Source: Paracamarosporium sp. OC-R06-R3
Taxonomy: Eukaryota; Ascomycota; Dothideomycetes; Pleosporales; Didymosphaeriaceae
Length of the DNA: 64,000 nucleotides
NCBI GenBank assembly: GCA_019828545.1
Contig: JACVRA010000160.1
Coordinates: forward strand, 63,163-127,162
Direction: 5' to 3'
The notes beneath the pieces are model-generated. The model was not told where the DNA came from, made no database searches, and saw nothing but the letters and a program-made list of their open reading frames with translations. Position numbers and translations under genes: made by a program. Below, one piece after another: positions 10,187 through 21,892 of the stretch. Position 1 is the first letter of the stretch. Every line of letters begins with the position of its first letter.

Positions 10187-11554
10187 ATGGCTGAAGTAGC
10201 AGCCGGCGCCGGCATCGCCCTTGCCGCTGAAGAAGTGCTCTCCACTACACTTCAAGCCGGCGTAGCAACGTATTTCCTGACCAAACCGACGCAGCCTCTC
10301 AGCGCGACTTTCACTCGCATCGCCGTGGCGCACGACGATGAACTGCACCAGCGGTCGCTGACACGCTCTAATCACACTCTTACTATTATCGGTTCCAAGG
10401 CGTACATATTTGGTGGCGAGACTGCTGATGGTGAGGTAGCAACCAACGATATGCATGTGGTGAATCTTGCGCCTGAGGAGAATAGGGATCCAGAGTACCA
10501 ACTGATTCCTGCGCTTGCACAGGAAGAAGGAGGTGAAGTTCCTCGTGGAAGGATGGACCATGCGGCTTGTGCGTTTGAAGGCAACGTAATCGTATATGGG
10601 GGTTCCCCTTTGAAAGGAGGCCAACCTGCCGACGACGGGGTAGTCTGGTCATTCAGTCCCTCGGAAAATGCCTGGTCGAAGTTATACTCGTTTGCCACGG
10701 ACGGACCCGTTCTCCAACAGGAAACCGAAGTGCGCATCTTTCCCTTCGACTCCTCCTTGATCCTTCTCATCGGCACTCCAAACGACGGTATATCCACGAT
10801 CGCTAAGCTCACTCCTTCTTTGTCATCTGATGCAACTTCAAGCCCATATCAGACCTTGGTCCCTCCCCCGGCACCCACGTCGCCCTCAAACGCCGCCTTC
10901 CACAACGGACATCTATACTTGATCTCCTCCACCGACCCAATATCCTCGAAACTACACATCCTACCGCTAGGCGCTAAAGAAGATGCAAAATGGGCAACCC
11001 TGACCTTCCCCACGAACCCCCTCGTGCCCGGTCCAAGAGCTCGCCACGCAGGTGCCCTTCTCCCCCTCTCAACAGGCTACGGCAGGAATTACCTCGCCTA
11101 CCTACTGGGCGCGCGTTCTGAATCCACCTCTACGAACGCAAAAAATGCGACGTCAAACTTTACAGAACAGGACTTGTCGTCCATCACGTCTGATAAAGAG
11201 AAGGATCCGCCAGAGGAACCCACCCAATGGAGCGACACCTGGACACTGCAACTGCCCTCCAGCAACCTTGAGCCTCGAGCGAAAATGAGCGTGAAGGATG
11301 CTATAAAACCTGCGAAGATCAAAGACGCGATACGCTCGGGCGTCGGTGCTGATAGTGGGAAATGGGCGTGGGCGGAGGTCGAGGTGCGTGTGCCAGACGA
11401 TCTGGGTGACGCTGAAGCGGGAAAGCTTCATCCGGGACCTCGCGCGTTTTTCGGTGCGGATGTCCTGCAAGATGGTAAGAGCGTTGTGTTCTGGGGTGGA
11501 GAGAGTGCGGAGGGTGAAAAAGTGGGCGATGGATGGGTGGTAAAGCTGGAGTGA
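10187..11554 (+). CDS. Kelch-type beta-propeller protein
   Basis: An intronless 455-residue protein. Kelch-like blades are visible as AYIFGGET with NDMHVVNL, then NVIVYGGSPLKGG with DDGVVWSFSP and a spaced W (NAWSKLY), LYLISSTDP, RHAGALLPL and a last blade ending VVFWGGESAEGEKVGDGWVV. The glycine pairs and the W about 10 residues later are the kelch signature. The N-terminal 40 residues are hydrophobic and Ala-rich but have no clear cleavage site. Galactose-oxidase-like copper ligands are not evident, so a binding scaffold is more likely than an oxidase. Confidence 0.75.
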   Translation: MAEVAAGAGIALAAEEVLSTTLQAGVATYFLTKPTQPLSATFTRIAVAHDDELHQRSLTRSNHTLTIIGSKAYIFGGETADGEVATNDMHVVNLAPEENRDPEYQLIPALAQEEGGEVPRGRMDHAACAFEGNVIVYGGSPLKGGQPADDGVVWSFSPSENAWSKLYSFATDGPVLQQETEVRIFPFDSSLILLIGTPNDGISTIAKLTPSLSSDATSSPYQTLVPPPAPTSPSNAAFHNGHLYLISSTDPISSKLHILPLGAKEDAKWATLTFPTNPLVPGPRARHAGALLPLSTGYGRNYLAYLLGARSESTSTNAKNATSNFTEQDLSSITSDKEKDPPEEPTQWSDTWTLQLPSSNLEPRAKMSVKDAIKPAKIKDAIRSGVGADSGKWAWAEVEVRVPDDLGDAEAGKLHPGPRAFFGADVLQDGKSVVFWGGESAEGEKVGDGWVVKLE

Positions 11555-12105
11555 GACGAGGTTGTTTTACTGTGGCATATTTAAATGGTGTGATGTGCGA
11601 CGGGTAACAACACAACACGCTGGTGCCTTCCGCTGGGATGCACGAGCCTGAGCAGAAAGGACAGTATAGTGTGCAGCGGTCATACTAAGCCTTTGATCTT
11701 GTACAACACACTATAAGTCAGAACGAGAGAGCAATGCAGATATCGTATATCAATAATGGAAGGTTTTCGTTCTACGAACGTTTTTTATCGCACCGTCTAA
11801 TGTATACAACGCCGCGGGTCCCTCTGGCCTAAGATCCCAACCTTATTCCAATCCCGTACCAAGCCACGTAACTCATATACGTGCCACGTCTTCTCTCCAC
11901 TGTCTATGAGAATAATAAAGTTCGTCATACCATGCGACGCAATGCAATGCGCGTTGGAAACCCTCGGCAGACCCATATGGATGCCGGAGCAAGAAAAAAT
12001 ACTTTTCCTCCTAAAGCCAAAAAAATGCATCGAAGAAAAAGAAAAGGAAGCCACTCAAAACAGTTGGACCTCACGCTCTCTGAGTTCGCAGAGTTGGCAA
12101 GCCGC
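11555..12105. other. Intergenic, convergent 3' ends
   Basis: Lies between the stops of the kelch-type gene and the deubiquitinase gene, which run toward each other. No further gene was recognised. Confidence 0.5.
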
Positions 12106-15100
12106 CTAATCCGACTTGATATGAATCTCTGCCAACTCCGCATCCTCAGCCTGGATAGGCAGAACATGTTCCACTCCCCCAACTGGCGAGCTATTTCCCG
12201 GCGCAAGCACACCAATCTCATCACCAAAATCTTCTGCCATACGATCTCTATCCTCGTCGTCGAAAGCTACGACATCGCTATCATCATCTTCGCGGTTCCT
12301 GTCAATACTGTTGAAGTTCCACGTGGAATCACCGTTATATGCGAGTCGATTTTGCAATGGCGCATATATGTCATCCATGTTGGTTGGATACGACGTTGTG
12401 ATATCATCATCATCCGCATAGCCTTCATCTTCATATCTTGGTGGACTCGCTTCATCATCAAGGTTCCCTGCTGCGACTCCGTTCCGTAGAAGGCTCCCTG
12501 CTGCCAAGTCCGAACCACCCCCTCGCAGGGCTCCGGCTACCACTCCGGTCCCTACTCCGAAAGCGCTCGACGACCCATTGCGGGACGAGCCGCCGAGGCG
12601 CAAGCCGTTTCCCGACGGCGAGGCATTACGGGAGATGGTCTCTTCCTCTGAGGCACCAACCGCTTCAGAGTCGGGGTTTCGCCAGTTGTTGACGATATTC
12701 TGAAGTTCGGGGGGACCTAAAGGGCCAGCTGAGCGACGGCGGTAGAAAAGGAGGTATGCGGCAGAGGAGACGACTTGCGCCGGATTGGACTTCTTCGATA
12801 CGGTGGAGTCTGTAAAATGTCAGAACGGTCGATCAATGTGGAAAATGCGAGACTTACCATTGTACTCATACCACTGCTGATCGAAAAAGTTTTTGGCGTA
12901 GGCAGTATAGTGACCTCCGCCAAGACCACCATAATGATTGTCAACTGCGAACAGATCATACACCAAGTCCTTGCCTTCGGAAAGCCCGACCCTTTCGGAC
13001 AAATCCAGACCTTCGATAGGGAAGTCGACGAGCGCATCTACCTTGTCCCGGAAAACGCGATGTGAGCTAAATCGCTTGAGATGTACCACGAGAATGTCGG
13101 GAGCTGTCCAGATCTCCAGTGTTTTTGTGGCGCGGCGAAGCTCTTTACACCGGCTGCAGTACCACGCATTGTCTTCTGAAAGCACTTCGGTTTTAGAAGT
13201 TTCAGCAAAGCATTCTTCCAATGTGAGTCCGTTCCTCTTTCGAGCAATTCGCCTAGCCCTCTTTGCCTCAAGCTCCTTGTCTTCCCATGTCTCGATATCA
13301 ATCATGGCATTTCTGCCTCGTGAATCTGTGTAGGTGGTACCACCGAAAAGAGCATCCCAGGCATCAGACTCCCAGTCGAGAACGATGGATTCGCCCATCT
13401 TGATTAACCGTTCGTCGTCCTTATCCTCTTCCTCGTATGACTGAGATGGCTGCTCTAGATACGGGTTTCTCCCCTTCTTCCCCTTGTTGAAGTTTTTGTT
13501 CCGCATATGCTTCCGCTCCTGTTTTGTCATTTTCCGCGACTTCTTGTTCTTTTGTCGACCACCACGAGAGAATGAAGGGGGTTCTTCGATGGAAGGCTGC
13601 GTGTCCTCATCGCTGCTCTGATTCGCTAGTTCCATCGAGCTTTGGGCATCGGCAGAGAATTGTATATTCTCGTCTTCATCTGCGTCACTCGATGTAACAT
13701 CATCACTCGCTTCCATGGATTGGACCGAAGAACCCCGGGTGGAAGGAACACGGATACGTTTTGAGATAGGATCGTAGGTTCTGCCGATTTCGACGCTGCC
13801 CCAGCCAGTGGAAACATACTCTTTACCTACCCGCGCAAACTTCATCTCGAATAGGTTTCGAAAAGAAGGCGGAAGGAAGCTCTCGGACTGAAGAACTTCG
13901 GGTAGCTTGCTACTAGCTTGAGGGGCTTCGACAAGAGTCTCTGTGGGCTCAGCCATGGTCACTTCTACCATGTCTTCGCCTTCAACCGAGCGGTCCTGAA
14001 CGCTAGGATCACCGTTGGGAGAAGCATCTTCCTCTGTTGTCAAGACTATGTCCGATGTAGAGCCAGATTGAGCCAGTGACGCATTGCCTTCAGTTAGAAT
14101 ATCGCGAGTAGTTGCCTGGGCGACTTTAGCCAAGACCTTCTTGAGTATTGCATCATAATCCTTAGCCTCGGCCCGGTTGACCACTATAAAGGATGGCCAC
14201 AAATCCAAACTCCAACCTTGTGATCGGTAAGATGCAGAAGAAGGTCTACGATGAAACACGGGCACCATGACTCTATCATGGTGCGCGTGATCAGGCGGGG
14301 GTAGTTTAACATCAGGCTCAGTGTTCCAGATCTCATACTTGTTCTTCTTTTTAGGGCTCGGCCAATTGGAAGGAACACTTTCGAGCTCAAAAACGTAAAT
14401 GTCGTCTTTCGTAGTTATATTGGACTCCGCAATCGTGTCTGAATCATCCAGATGGCGATAAAACTTGTGACCGTAGATTTCGGATAGCATCAGGCGGCTA
14501 CACTCGATACCAAAGCGTTTGCCCACATAATCCTTGAGCTGTTTGATGGTGGCATTCTTGTCAATATCAATCTCCACCTCCCACAGTTGCCCATAAAGCG
14601 GAACAAATTTGACAGTATGTTGCCATGTTTGTTCAATGGGCAGTTGGAGGGTGACTAGGCTGTACGGATCGAAGGTGATGCTGACTTTATTGCAATCAGG
14701 ACATATCATGGTGTTTTTGTAAAAGCCGTTGAACAAGTCCATGGCCACGGAATCATTCCGAGAATGGTGAATGTCGCGGAACTTGTTGCCTAATGCTTTA
14801 ATAGCTTCAGGGTCATGCACGGTGTTATCATCGGACTCAGGATACTCCGTGTAAGGTTTCTTTTTAATCCTGTTAAGGTCTTCGTGCAATCCATCCACAA
14901 GAAAACTAAGAAACTCTTGCGAGTCTTGCTGTCCATAACCTGAGAATATTGGCGCCGCTCGACCTAAGGTATTCTTGAAATTCTTGGGAGCGAAAGAAGA
15001 CGGGCCGGCTTCATCGTAGATGGAAGCAAGAAGTCCTGCATATGTTTTGGCAATCTGGCCACCATGTCCAAGAGGGTTATCGGAATTGATGTCGCGCCTG

Positions 15101-17035
15101 TACTCGCCAGCAAGGAAATATATCGCTAGCTCTTCGACACTACGGATGCATTGAAGAGCAGAATTCATATAACACGTGTTTCCGAGATTCGTCAGGCCGG
15201 TAGTTCCTCGCGTCTTTCCATTCCTCGTTCGACCACGCGTCATGGGCCCTGATGGCGCTGGAGTGCTTCGGCCGCTATTCGGTGTACTCTTCGCTTTGCC
15301 AGATTTGCTGCCCAAGCTACTCTTTGTGGTAGGCTTCGAGTGCGTTCCCGTAATGTATTGCCCGTTCTCATCTTCTTCTTCTAATACGAGAATTTGGTCC
15401 TCAGCAAGGCCAGCCCCTGCGAGGTTCACATCGTCATTGAACGTCTCGTTGGCCAGCTCATCCTTGCCCGTTACTTCCTCTCGTTGAGTGCCGATATCCA
15501 GGCTAGTCAAGCTGGCCGCGTCAATGACGAGGGGAAGTGTAGCAGGAGGAGGGGGTGATGCTTCGGGGGTTAGTATACCGGTTGGCTGACGTGAAGGCGC
15601 TTGATCCGAAACGGTAGCTGAGGGGTTGAGTATCCTCCATATCCGGACATTGTTTTTAGCAATGGCAGCAGCCTGCTTTGCAGCCTTGATAAACTCAGCA
15701 AAGCTGTCACTTCTGCTTGCAACAAGTTTTTTGGCAGGTTCGTGCGTCGCAGGCAACGTCTTGCGGACTTTGCGAATTGTGAAAATAGGTGGATAAATTT
15801 CGTATTGAAGGTTTTCGGATAATTCATTGGAGCTAGTGTTGTGGACATAACGGCGAATTACCGGCGTACCCTCCTTGACGCCGTACCACGTAATGACCAA
15901 CTCCCATGCCTCAGCGGGAAGGATTTCGTAGTCATGCTCGAGGACGAGACCCGGGCGGAGCGGAACGAAGTCCTCGCCTTTTTGATCGGCCAAGTCATCG
16001 GACAGAGCGGCTGGAAAACGTCAGAACATGCATCACAAATGCTTTAGGAATTGTACCTGTGTCGATGAGGTCGGAATTGTCTACGGGTCCGATCTCGCCC
16101 TCAAGAGCAGATTTGCTGAACTCGTGTTGTTTGTCGGCATATTGAGGTGTGCGCGCCCACACACGCTGCAGCCACTTCTGTGAAACAACGTAGCCAACCT
16201 GACGATCCTGCAGCGGTTTCCGAGACAAAGCAAGCACTTTGTCTACCTGATCGTTCAAACTAGGCACGTCTGCGACGGGCGTGTTGGACACGCTGGTAGC
16301 TGCCGAGTCTGCATTCGAGGCCAAAGTAGAGTCGGAACTGGCTGCGCTGGCGCCGTTAGATGCGGCGTCGACCATGTCCACCGACGTTGATCGCAGGCTG
16401 CGTGCTGAGGGCGCAGGTGGTGGCTTCGCGGCAAGCGGACTCGACTGGCCGCTGCCTCTTCGAGCGGGAGCGGACCCGTCGATGTCCATACTACCGTCGT
16501 CCATATCCGAGTGCAAGCGTTTTGCCGGAGAGGATGCCCGGTGCGGACGCTGCTCAGCGGGGCGGTTGCGGTCGGCGTCGTTGTCGCCGTCGAGCGTCAT
16601 GTTCGCGTAGGCCTCGCTTGGGGAGCTCACGGTGGGAGGAGTGTCACGGGTCGAGGTTGCGGTTAACTCGCTGGTCGCGTCGAGGATTTCGTTTTTCATG
16701 TGCGGAGGCAGAAAACGGGGTGGTGATGTCGAATTGCGGGAAGTGGTCGAGGCGGGGAGCGGGGACGAGCGCGGCGAGTCTAGGCTGGCGCCCTCATGCG
16801 GTGAATGTGACGCGGTCCGCTTTCCGTGGTCGTGCGGTGAATTGCTGTGCAAGGCGCCTGTCGCGGTCTTTCGCTTCTTGGAGGCCGTGGTGAAGGCTGG
16901 TGGGCCTGCCGGAGCAAGCTCACGGGCAGGCGGACGGGCAGTGTTTGCGTGGGCAACGCGTGACTGCTCCAGCGGACTGCGGCCTGCAGCTTCGGGGAAT
17001 TCAGCAGGCTTGAAACGTCTGTGAGGCGGCAGCAA
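12106..17035 (-). CDS. Ubiquitin carboxyl-terminal hydrolase, UBP12/USP15 type
   Basis: Exons 17035-16057, 16010-12858 and 12809-12106 (introns of 46 and 48 bp) give about 1611 residues. After a long disordered Ser/Pro/Ala-rich N-terminus come a DUSP-like domain (from VSQKWLQRVW to WELVITWYGVKEG, crossing intron 1) and the split USP catalytic domain. The nucleophile Cys codon is at 15172-15174 in GNTCYMNS and the catalytic His codon at 12910-12912 in GGGHYTAY. Two CxxC zinc pairs (ICPDC, YCSRC) and a ubiquitin-like insert lie between. The enzyme removes ubiquitin from substrates. The start is uncertain: 17035 is only where the frame becomes codon-compatible (a TTG), no upstream ATG joins in frame, and the first in-frame ATG is at 16699, which would shorten the protein by about 112 residues. 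Confidence 0.85.
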
Positions 17036-17566
17036 TGGACGCGGGGAAGGGCGGTGGTGAGTGTGAAGAATTATTAGTTTTGGCGGCGACCGCCTTCAAA
17101 ATGAGCTGCAGTTGGCTTGGCGTCGATGAACAACGACCGCCACGCCGATCCGATTCTAGCAAACTCGGAACCAAGCCACGACTCCGAGTCACAGACTGGG
17201 GGTTAAAACATGCAACTGAGTGGTTGTCCGGCGGCCTGGTCGTTTCTCGTGAGAGCCAGAGCCGCGCGCTAAAGACCTACTTGAAGAAGAACCCCAGTTT
17301 TGATCCGACACGGGGCATCAAGCACTATTGCAGCCTGCACACAGACTTGAATGGCTGGTTTTACGCCCAACACAAGCATCCCAGTGCTACTGTGACATGT
17401 ATTTGTAGTCTCTACCGTTTCACTCATGCAAGGGCCGTATGCTCGGTAGGATACTTGGTTAATCGAGCACTTCGGTGATTGGTTTTTGCTACGGAGACTA
17501 AGGTTTGCCCGCGCACCCAGCCTGTATCTGGGTATATTCATAACATACACAAAACTTGAACGGTCC
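17036..17566. other. Intergenic spacer
   Basis: Lies between two co-directional minus-strand genes. It should hold the deubiquitinase promoter and possibly its true first exon. No ATG-donor pair that joins in frame was found. Confidence 0.45.
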
Positions 17567-19573
17567 TCACCTCGAGCCTCCGGTGTTCAGCCACGGGAAA
17601 GCAGAGGCGCCGCCCACCGGGTTGGCAGATCTTGTCTTCGTCGGAGCAAGTGTATTCTCCTTTGGTTTCTCTCCCGACGACTGCTTCCATGTCGGCGCAC
17701 TGCCCTCACCCTCATCCGGGGTATCCTCCCTGCGCTTTCCGTCGTCAAAGAAGCGAGACTGGCCAGCGACAGAAGGCGAGGAGCCTTGAGATATACTCGT
17801 CGACAGCGTGCGCGTTCCCGGCTTCTTCAGGACTTTGATACCGGTATCGCGTCGCTGGTAGGTCGCAACCGGGGTTTTACCCACGTTCGCCCAATCCGTG
17901 GACCCGGATTTCTCTGTGTCACGTCGCCAATTACTCCAAATAGCCGGGGAAGAGCCCGCACGTGCCGCGGCACCGCCTGGGCTTGAATCTTGCGTATCTT
18001 TAGATTCTGTTCGTGAGCTTGTTGAGAGGCCTAGTCGCGGACGACGTTCGAGGCTTCGTCGACCTATTGAACCGTCTTCTGAACCGCTTGGAGTAGCTGA
18101 GCCGGAAAGTTTGACAGAAGCCGCAGCAGACGTGTTTTGGGTGCCTGTAGGCAGAACATCATCTTGCTCTTGAGATCTCGAAGACCTGGCCGGTAGCGGC
18201 GTAGCCTTCTCCACCCTGGGCTGCGTCTGAGCGGTGGAGTCACGAGATCCACTTGTGATGTACAGTGATTTGAACGTGTGTTCATCTTCCGGACGAACTA
18301 ATGGAATTCGCAGCTTACTTCGATCGTCGTCATATAGAGTAAGCTGGTTAGAGGAGAGCAAAATGTCTGCGTTGTGAGCTCGCAACATGTCACTTCCAAG
18401 GAATATTTGTATAGCCTTACTATCCGCCTCGTCGTTGTGATTCTCAACAACAGTGAACTCGACGGTTAAGGAAGGTAACTGGGGTGCAGGACTACTAGCG
18501 TGCGATGACGCAGATACTGGTATAGCTTCCGGAAGGTACATTGGTAATTTAATTGTGCGGCGATTCTCATCGATCTCAGTGACGTGCTCTCGATAGCCAA
18601 GTTTGTTAACAAGTCGAAGATCGAGAAACGATGCATAAGAACCGCTACAAACTGCAGCGTACAACATGGTATCATGTTTGAAGGTAGTGGTGAGCCAACA
18701 ACGGATAATGGCAGGAACCGAGCCAAGAATGAAAAAACCCGGGGCTAAACCAGGAGCTTCTGGCGCGTTCAATCCGTAACCGGTCAGACTGTTCGCCCGT
18801 CCAGATGTCGCCGAGTGGACTGACTGGCCCGCTGAGCTCTATAGTGACGGAAACACAGTCAGTATAGATTCAGTGAGTGATGAATTTAGTATAGCATGCA
18901 ATCTCTAAACTTTCAGAGAACGTAAAAACAAGCGTAGCCACCACTTGTACCGAGGGGTCACGTACCTGCCCTCCAAGTGATTTGTGTGAGTAGCTGCGCT
19001 CGCTCATGGCGTGGCCACCCATACCGCTCCCGGTACGAGGTATGAATTCCATCGATGGCCGTGACCAGTGGCCATGGTTGGCCGTTTCATCGAAGCGAAC
19101 ACTGTTCGCGCGCGAGGTCGTTCCGAGGCGGCGGGGCTCTTCGTCAGCGTCAAGATGCAGCTCGTTGATCAAAGCGGAGGATTGCTCATCGAAGCTACTG
19201 AACCTGTCGGCCGTCGGCTGTTGCAGAGGAACTATAGCACATCAACGCGATGCTATAAGGGAACATGCAGTCCGACGTCAAAAACTTGAGAACACATAGT
19301 GGCCCGTGTTAACCTAGGACACACAACATGATATCCAGCTTTGAAAAGGGACCGCACGGGTATCGCACCTTGTTGAGGGGTGCCTCCCAGCACCGAGGGG
19401 AATGGCGATGCGCCGCCCCAGACGTTCTTCAGGCGCGAATCGTCTTCATGTCGGCGCTCCAGGCGAGACACACGATCTGAAAGTTCTTGTTGGGCCTGGT
19501 GCATGCGGAGCATGTCGTCTTGTATCCGCCAGAAGTCGTCGCGGGGCTGGAACGCGGCACTCTCAGGATCCAT
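17567..19573 (-). CDS. Ddi1-like retropepsin-fold protein without catalytic Asp
   Basis: Exons 19573-19369, 19231-18966 and 18838-17567 (introns of 137 and 127 bp) give 580 residues. Residues 1-65 hold a short coiled coil (MLRMHQAQQELSDRVSRLERR). From about residue 213 the sequence follows a Ddi1/retropepsin half-domain: strand YAAV, then CSGSYA where proteases have DSG-T/A, a helix-like segment, and LGSDMLRAHNADI (from residue 304), which closely resembles the Ddi1 psi-loop segment LG-DML-RH-A. The rest, about 250 residues, is Ser-rich, charged and probably disordered. Cys221 replaces the catalytic Asp, so aspartic protease activity is unlikely. Binding or scaffold function is inferred. The fold call rests on motif spacing only. 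Confidence 0.65.
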
Positions 19574-20438
19574 CGAGTCCTAGCATCCCTCGGTTGACGT
19601 GTCGTACGCGGGGGAAACTCCTGCCTTCCTCCACCGCCGGCACCCAGTTCCGCACGCACGACTGCGTCGTCGCCTCGAGCGGCGCACTCAATATCAGGTG
19701 TCTCGAAAGAATTCGAATCGGCGTTGCAATAAGGTTATGAGTATCTCAATGTGCAGCTTGTTGGTACGGAGGCGAGATGCGAGTCTTGCGAGTGGCTCGT
19801 TGTAAGAGTGTCGATATGTAACCGGTGCTCGTCCAATTCTGTGGAAGGCAGCTGAAGCCGTTTGCGAGGTGGTCGCCGCCCGCGTTCGTTTGGATGTTGG
19901 CTCGACCTGCCGTGGTAGGCCAATAGCGCGAGTTCAGAGTATGGGCGGCGAGCTGCTGGCCGGTGTCACGACCACCTCTAGGGCGATAAACAGCGTTTTA
20001 GGCAACCTTGGAAGGATGTTGCAAGCCTGTTGGGCATGTGGTAACAGTTTAAAAGTAAATGCCGTCGCGCGGGGGTTTAGTGAAGTCGCAACGGCCGCTC
20101 GTGCCACTTACCCCAGAGCGCGCTAGCACGTGATTGGTGTGGTGAGTTGTACCTATGTATGGATCGATACATCCACCATCCTCCCGTCGTCCTGCTTGGT
20201 TGTCCATTGTCGGAGAGTTCTGCAGTTGGTCTGGCTGAATGTTTTCTTGACGCTCACAAGGACGGCTGAGTTGGGAAGGCTTCTACTAGCCGAAAGAGTA
20301 GGTGGGGAATGCAAGACAGGTTAATGCAGGTGTTATTGCAGGCTTAAGATATGGCCTTCTATTGTCTCGTGCTACCTCTAAAGCTTTAGTCTTACCGCGT
20401 ATCGTCTACATCAATCTCAATATCAGCCTCCGCATTAT
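19574..20438. other. Intergenic region
   Basis: Upstream region of the Ddi1-like gene and 3' flank of the esterase gene. Short open frames occur on both strands but none has protein-like composition or start context. Confidence 0.5.
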
Positions 20439-21411
20439 CTAGAGTTGTGCGCTGTCCTGCTTGTGCGCAGCATCCCACGCCTCCCAACCTCCAGCATCAT
20501 TCCACAACGGAAGTAGTAGGGGTACATTTTCGGGCGCCAATTCGGGGGTTTTCTCCCTGATTGTCTTCAAGACCTCCTCCAGAAGTATTTGATATCCGGC
20601 CGGGTTGAAGTGAAGGCCTGCACTATATCAGAGGCAAAAACAACGAGCAACGTTGTTTATGACATGCTTACCGTCATGCATCAATTTCGCCAATTCTTCA
20701 TTTTGCGGCAACTCCAAGGATCCGAGAATCGGCTCACCCTCCTTCCACTCCTTCTCCCTCCACCCTGTCTTCGCCATAAACGCCTTCCACAAGTCTACCA
20801 CTGGAACTCCTAGCTTCTCTCCCAACCCCACCGTTGCTTCTGAATACCTCTTCAAATCAAGATTCTTCCTGGAAACAGCTGCCCTTCCTAAGCTCTTGTC
20901 GTTGGCCCAGACGAAGTGCTCATCGATGGGCGCTGGGGCAACGAGCAGCACGCTGGAATTGTGAGCCCTGACGGAGGGGTGGGTGATGATCTTCTCGAGG
21001 TTGCCGATGTACTCATCGAGCGGGACGTGTTGCTTGTTTTCAGCTTGAGGAAGAGAGGCGTCGTTTGCGCCAAGGAAGACAACGAAGAGGCGGATGCTGG
21101 CTGTGGAAGGGGAGGGAACAATATGTGGGAGGACTTTGAGCGCTTGTCGAGTGGTGTAACCGCTGTTTGGTCAGGAGTGGTATGAGATTGGGACTGGAGA
21201 TGCTACCTGAACCCACGATTGAGGACATCTAATCGTCGTATGTACTCTGTGATGGGCTCGGGTGAGAAACAAAGATGGACACGATGAGAAGGAAACACAT
21301 ACCATGCTGCAAGCCCGCCGAGAATCCAAACCCGCGCTGCTGATTGAAAGAGTCCTGCATGATCGAGTCTCCAAAGAGGAGGATCTTGTCCCAAGTAGCG
21401 GCCTGTGGCAT
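20439..21411 (-). CDS. SGNH-type esterase, isoamyl acetate-hydrolysing (IAH1-like)
   Basis: Four exons: 21411-21303, 21246-21207, 21162-20672 and 20617-20439 (introns of 56, 44 and 54 bp), giving 272 residues. Block I of the SGNH family is LLFGDSIMQDSF with the nucleophile Ser in GDS; the block III Asn is in FLGANDAS; block V is DGLHFNPAGY with the catalytic Asp and His. The last motif is restored only by splicing (GAC G joined to GC CTT CAC), which supports that junction. In yeast, Iah1 hydrolyses short acetate esters; the substrate here is inferred. Exon 2 is only 40 bp. The start ATG at 21411 gives the usual short N-terminus before block I. The gene is divergent from the CLC channel, 481 bp away. 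Confidence 0.87.
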
Positions 21412-21892
21412 GGTCAACGGGGACTTGAGTCGAGTAGAGACGCCTCTTCACCTACCATGGTCAAACCGGCCCCTCACTAGGCAAGCCAGAGCAGAAGAGG
21501 ATGTTTATGCACGGGAAGGCGGCGAGTGTCTGGCGGTCTCGGAACAATTCTACTCCGTCTGTTACCGTTGCGACTGTGGAGCGCCACACTATCGGGCAAG
21601 CTGAAGCACCTAGGCTCATCATGGCTGCGAGCGCCGGCCAGATCGATACAGGACAATCAAGCTGGTGCGCATGTCGACGTGCTGTCTCGCGCCGGCGGCG
21701 TCGGCGGCGTGCATGTGCCATGGACCCTGCGCCGCTACACGACAGAAGCAGGCTATCTTGGAGTCACATGCCACGTTGCAAGCCGCCGTCAGGCTCAGCG
21801 TCCTCTAGGGCTTTGCCTCTCCACCCTCGCTCCACCTGTCGACCAGGGCGTCGACACCATGCACAGGTCGCCAAGGCTGCTGTTGGGGTGGG
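21412..21892. other. Divergent intergenic region, esterase and CLC channel
   Basis: 481 bp between opposite start codons, so it probably serves as promoter for both genes. No TATA box was seen. If the channel begins at the alternative ATG 22037, the spacer is longer. Confidence 0.45.

Noticed and set aside
11881..12489. 202-codon plus-strand frame
   Set aside because: Antisense to the C-terminal exon of the deubiquitinase, whose frame is clearly the coding one.
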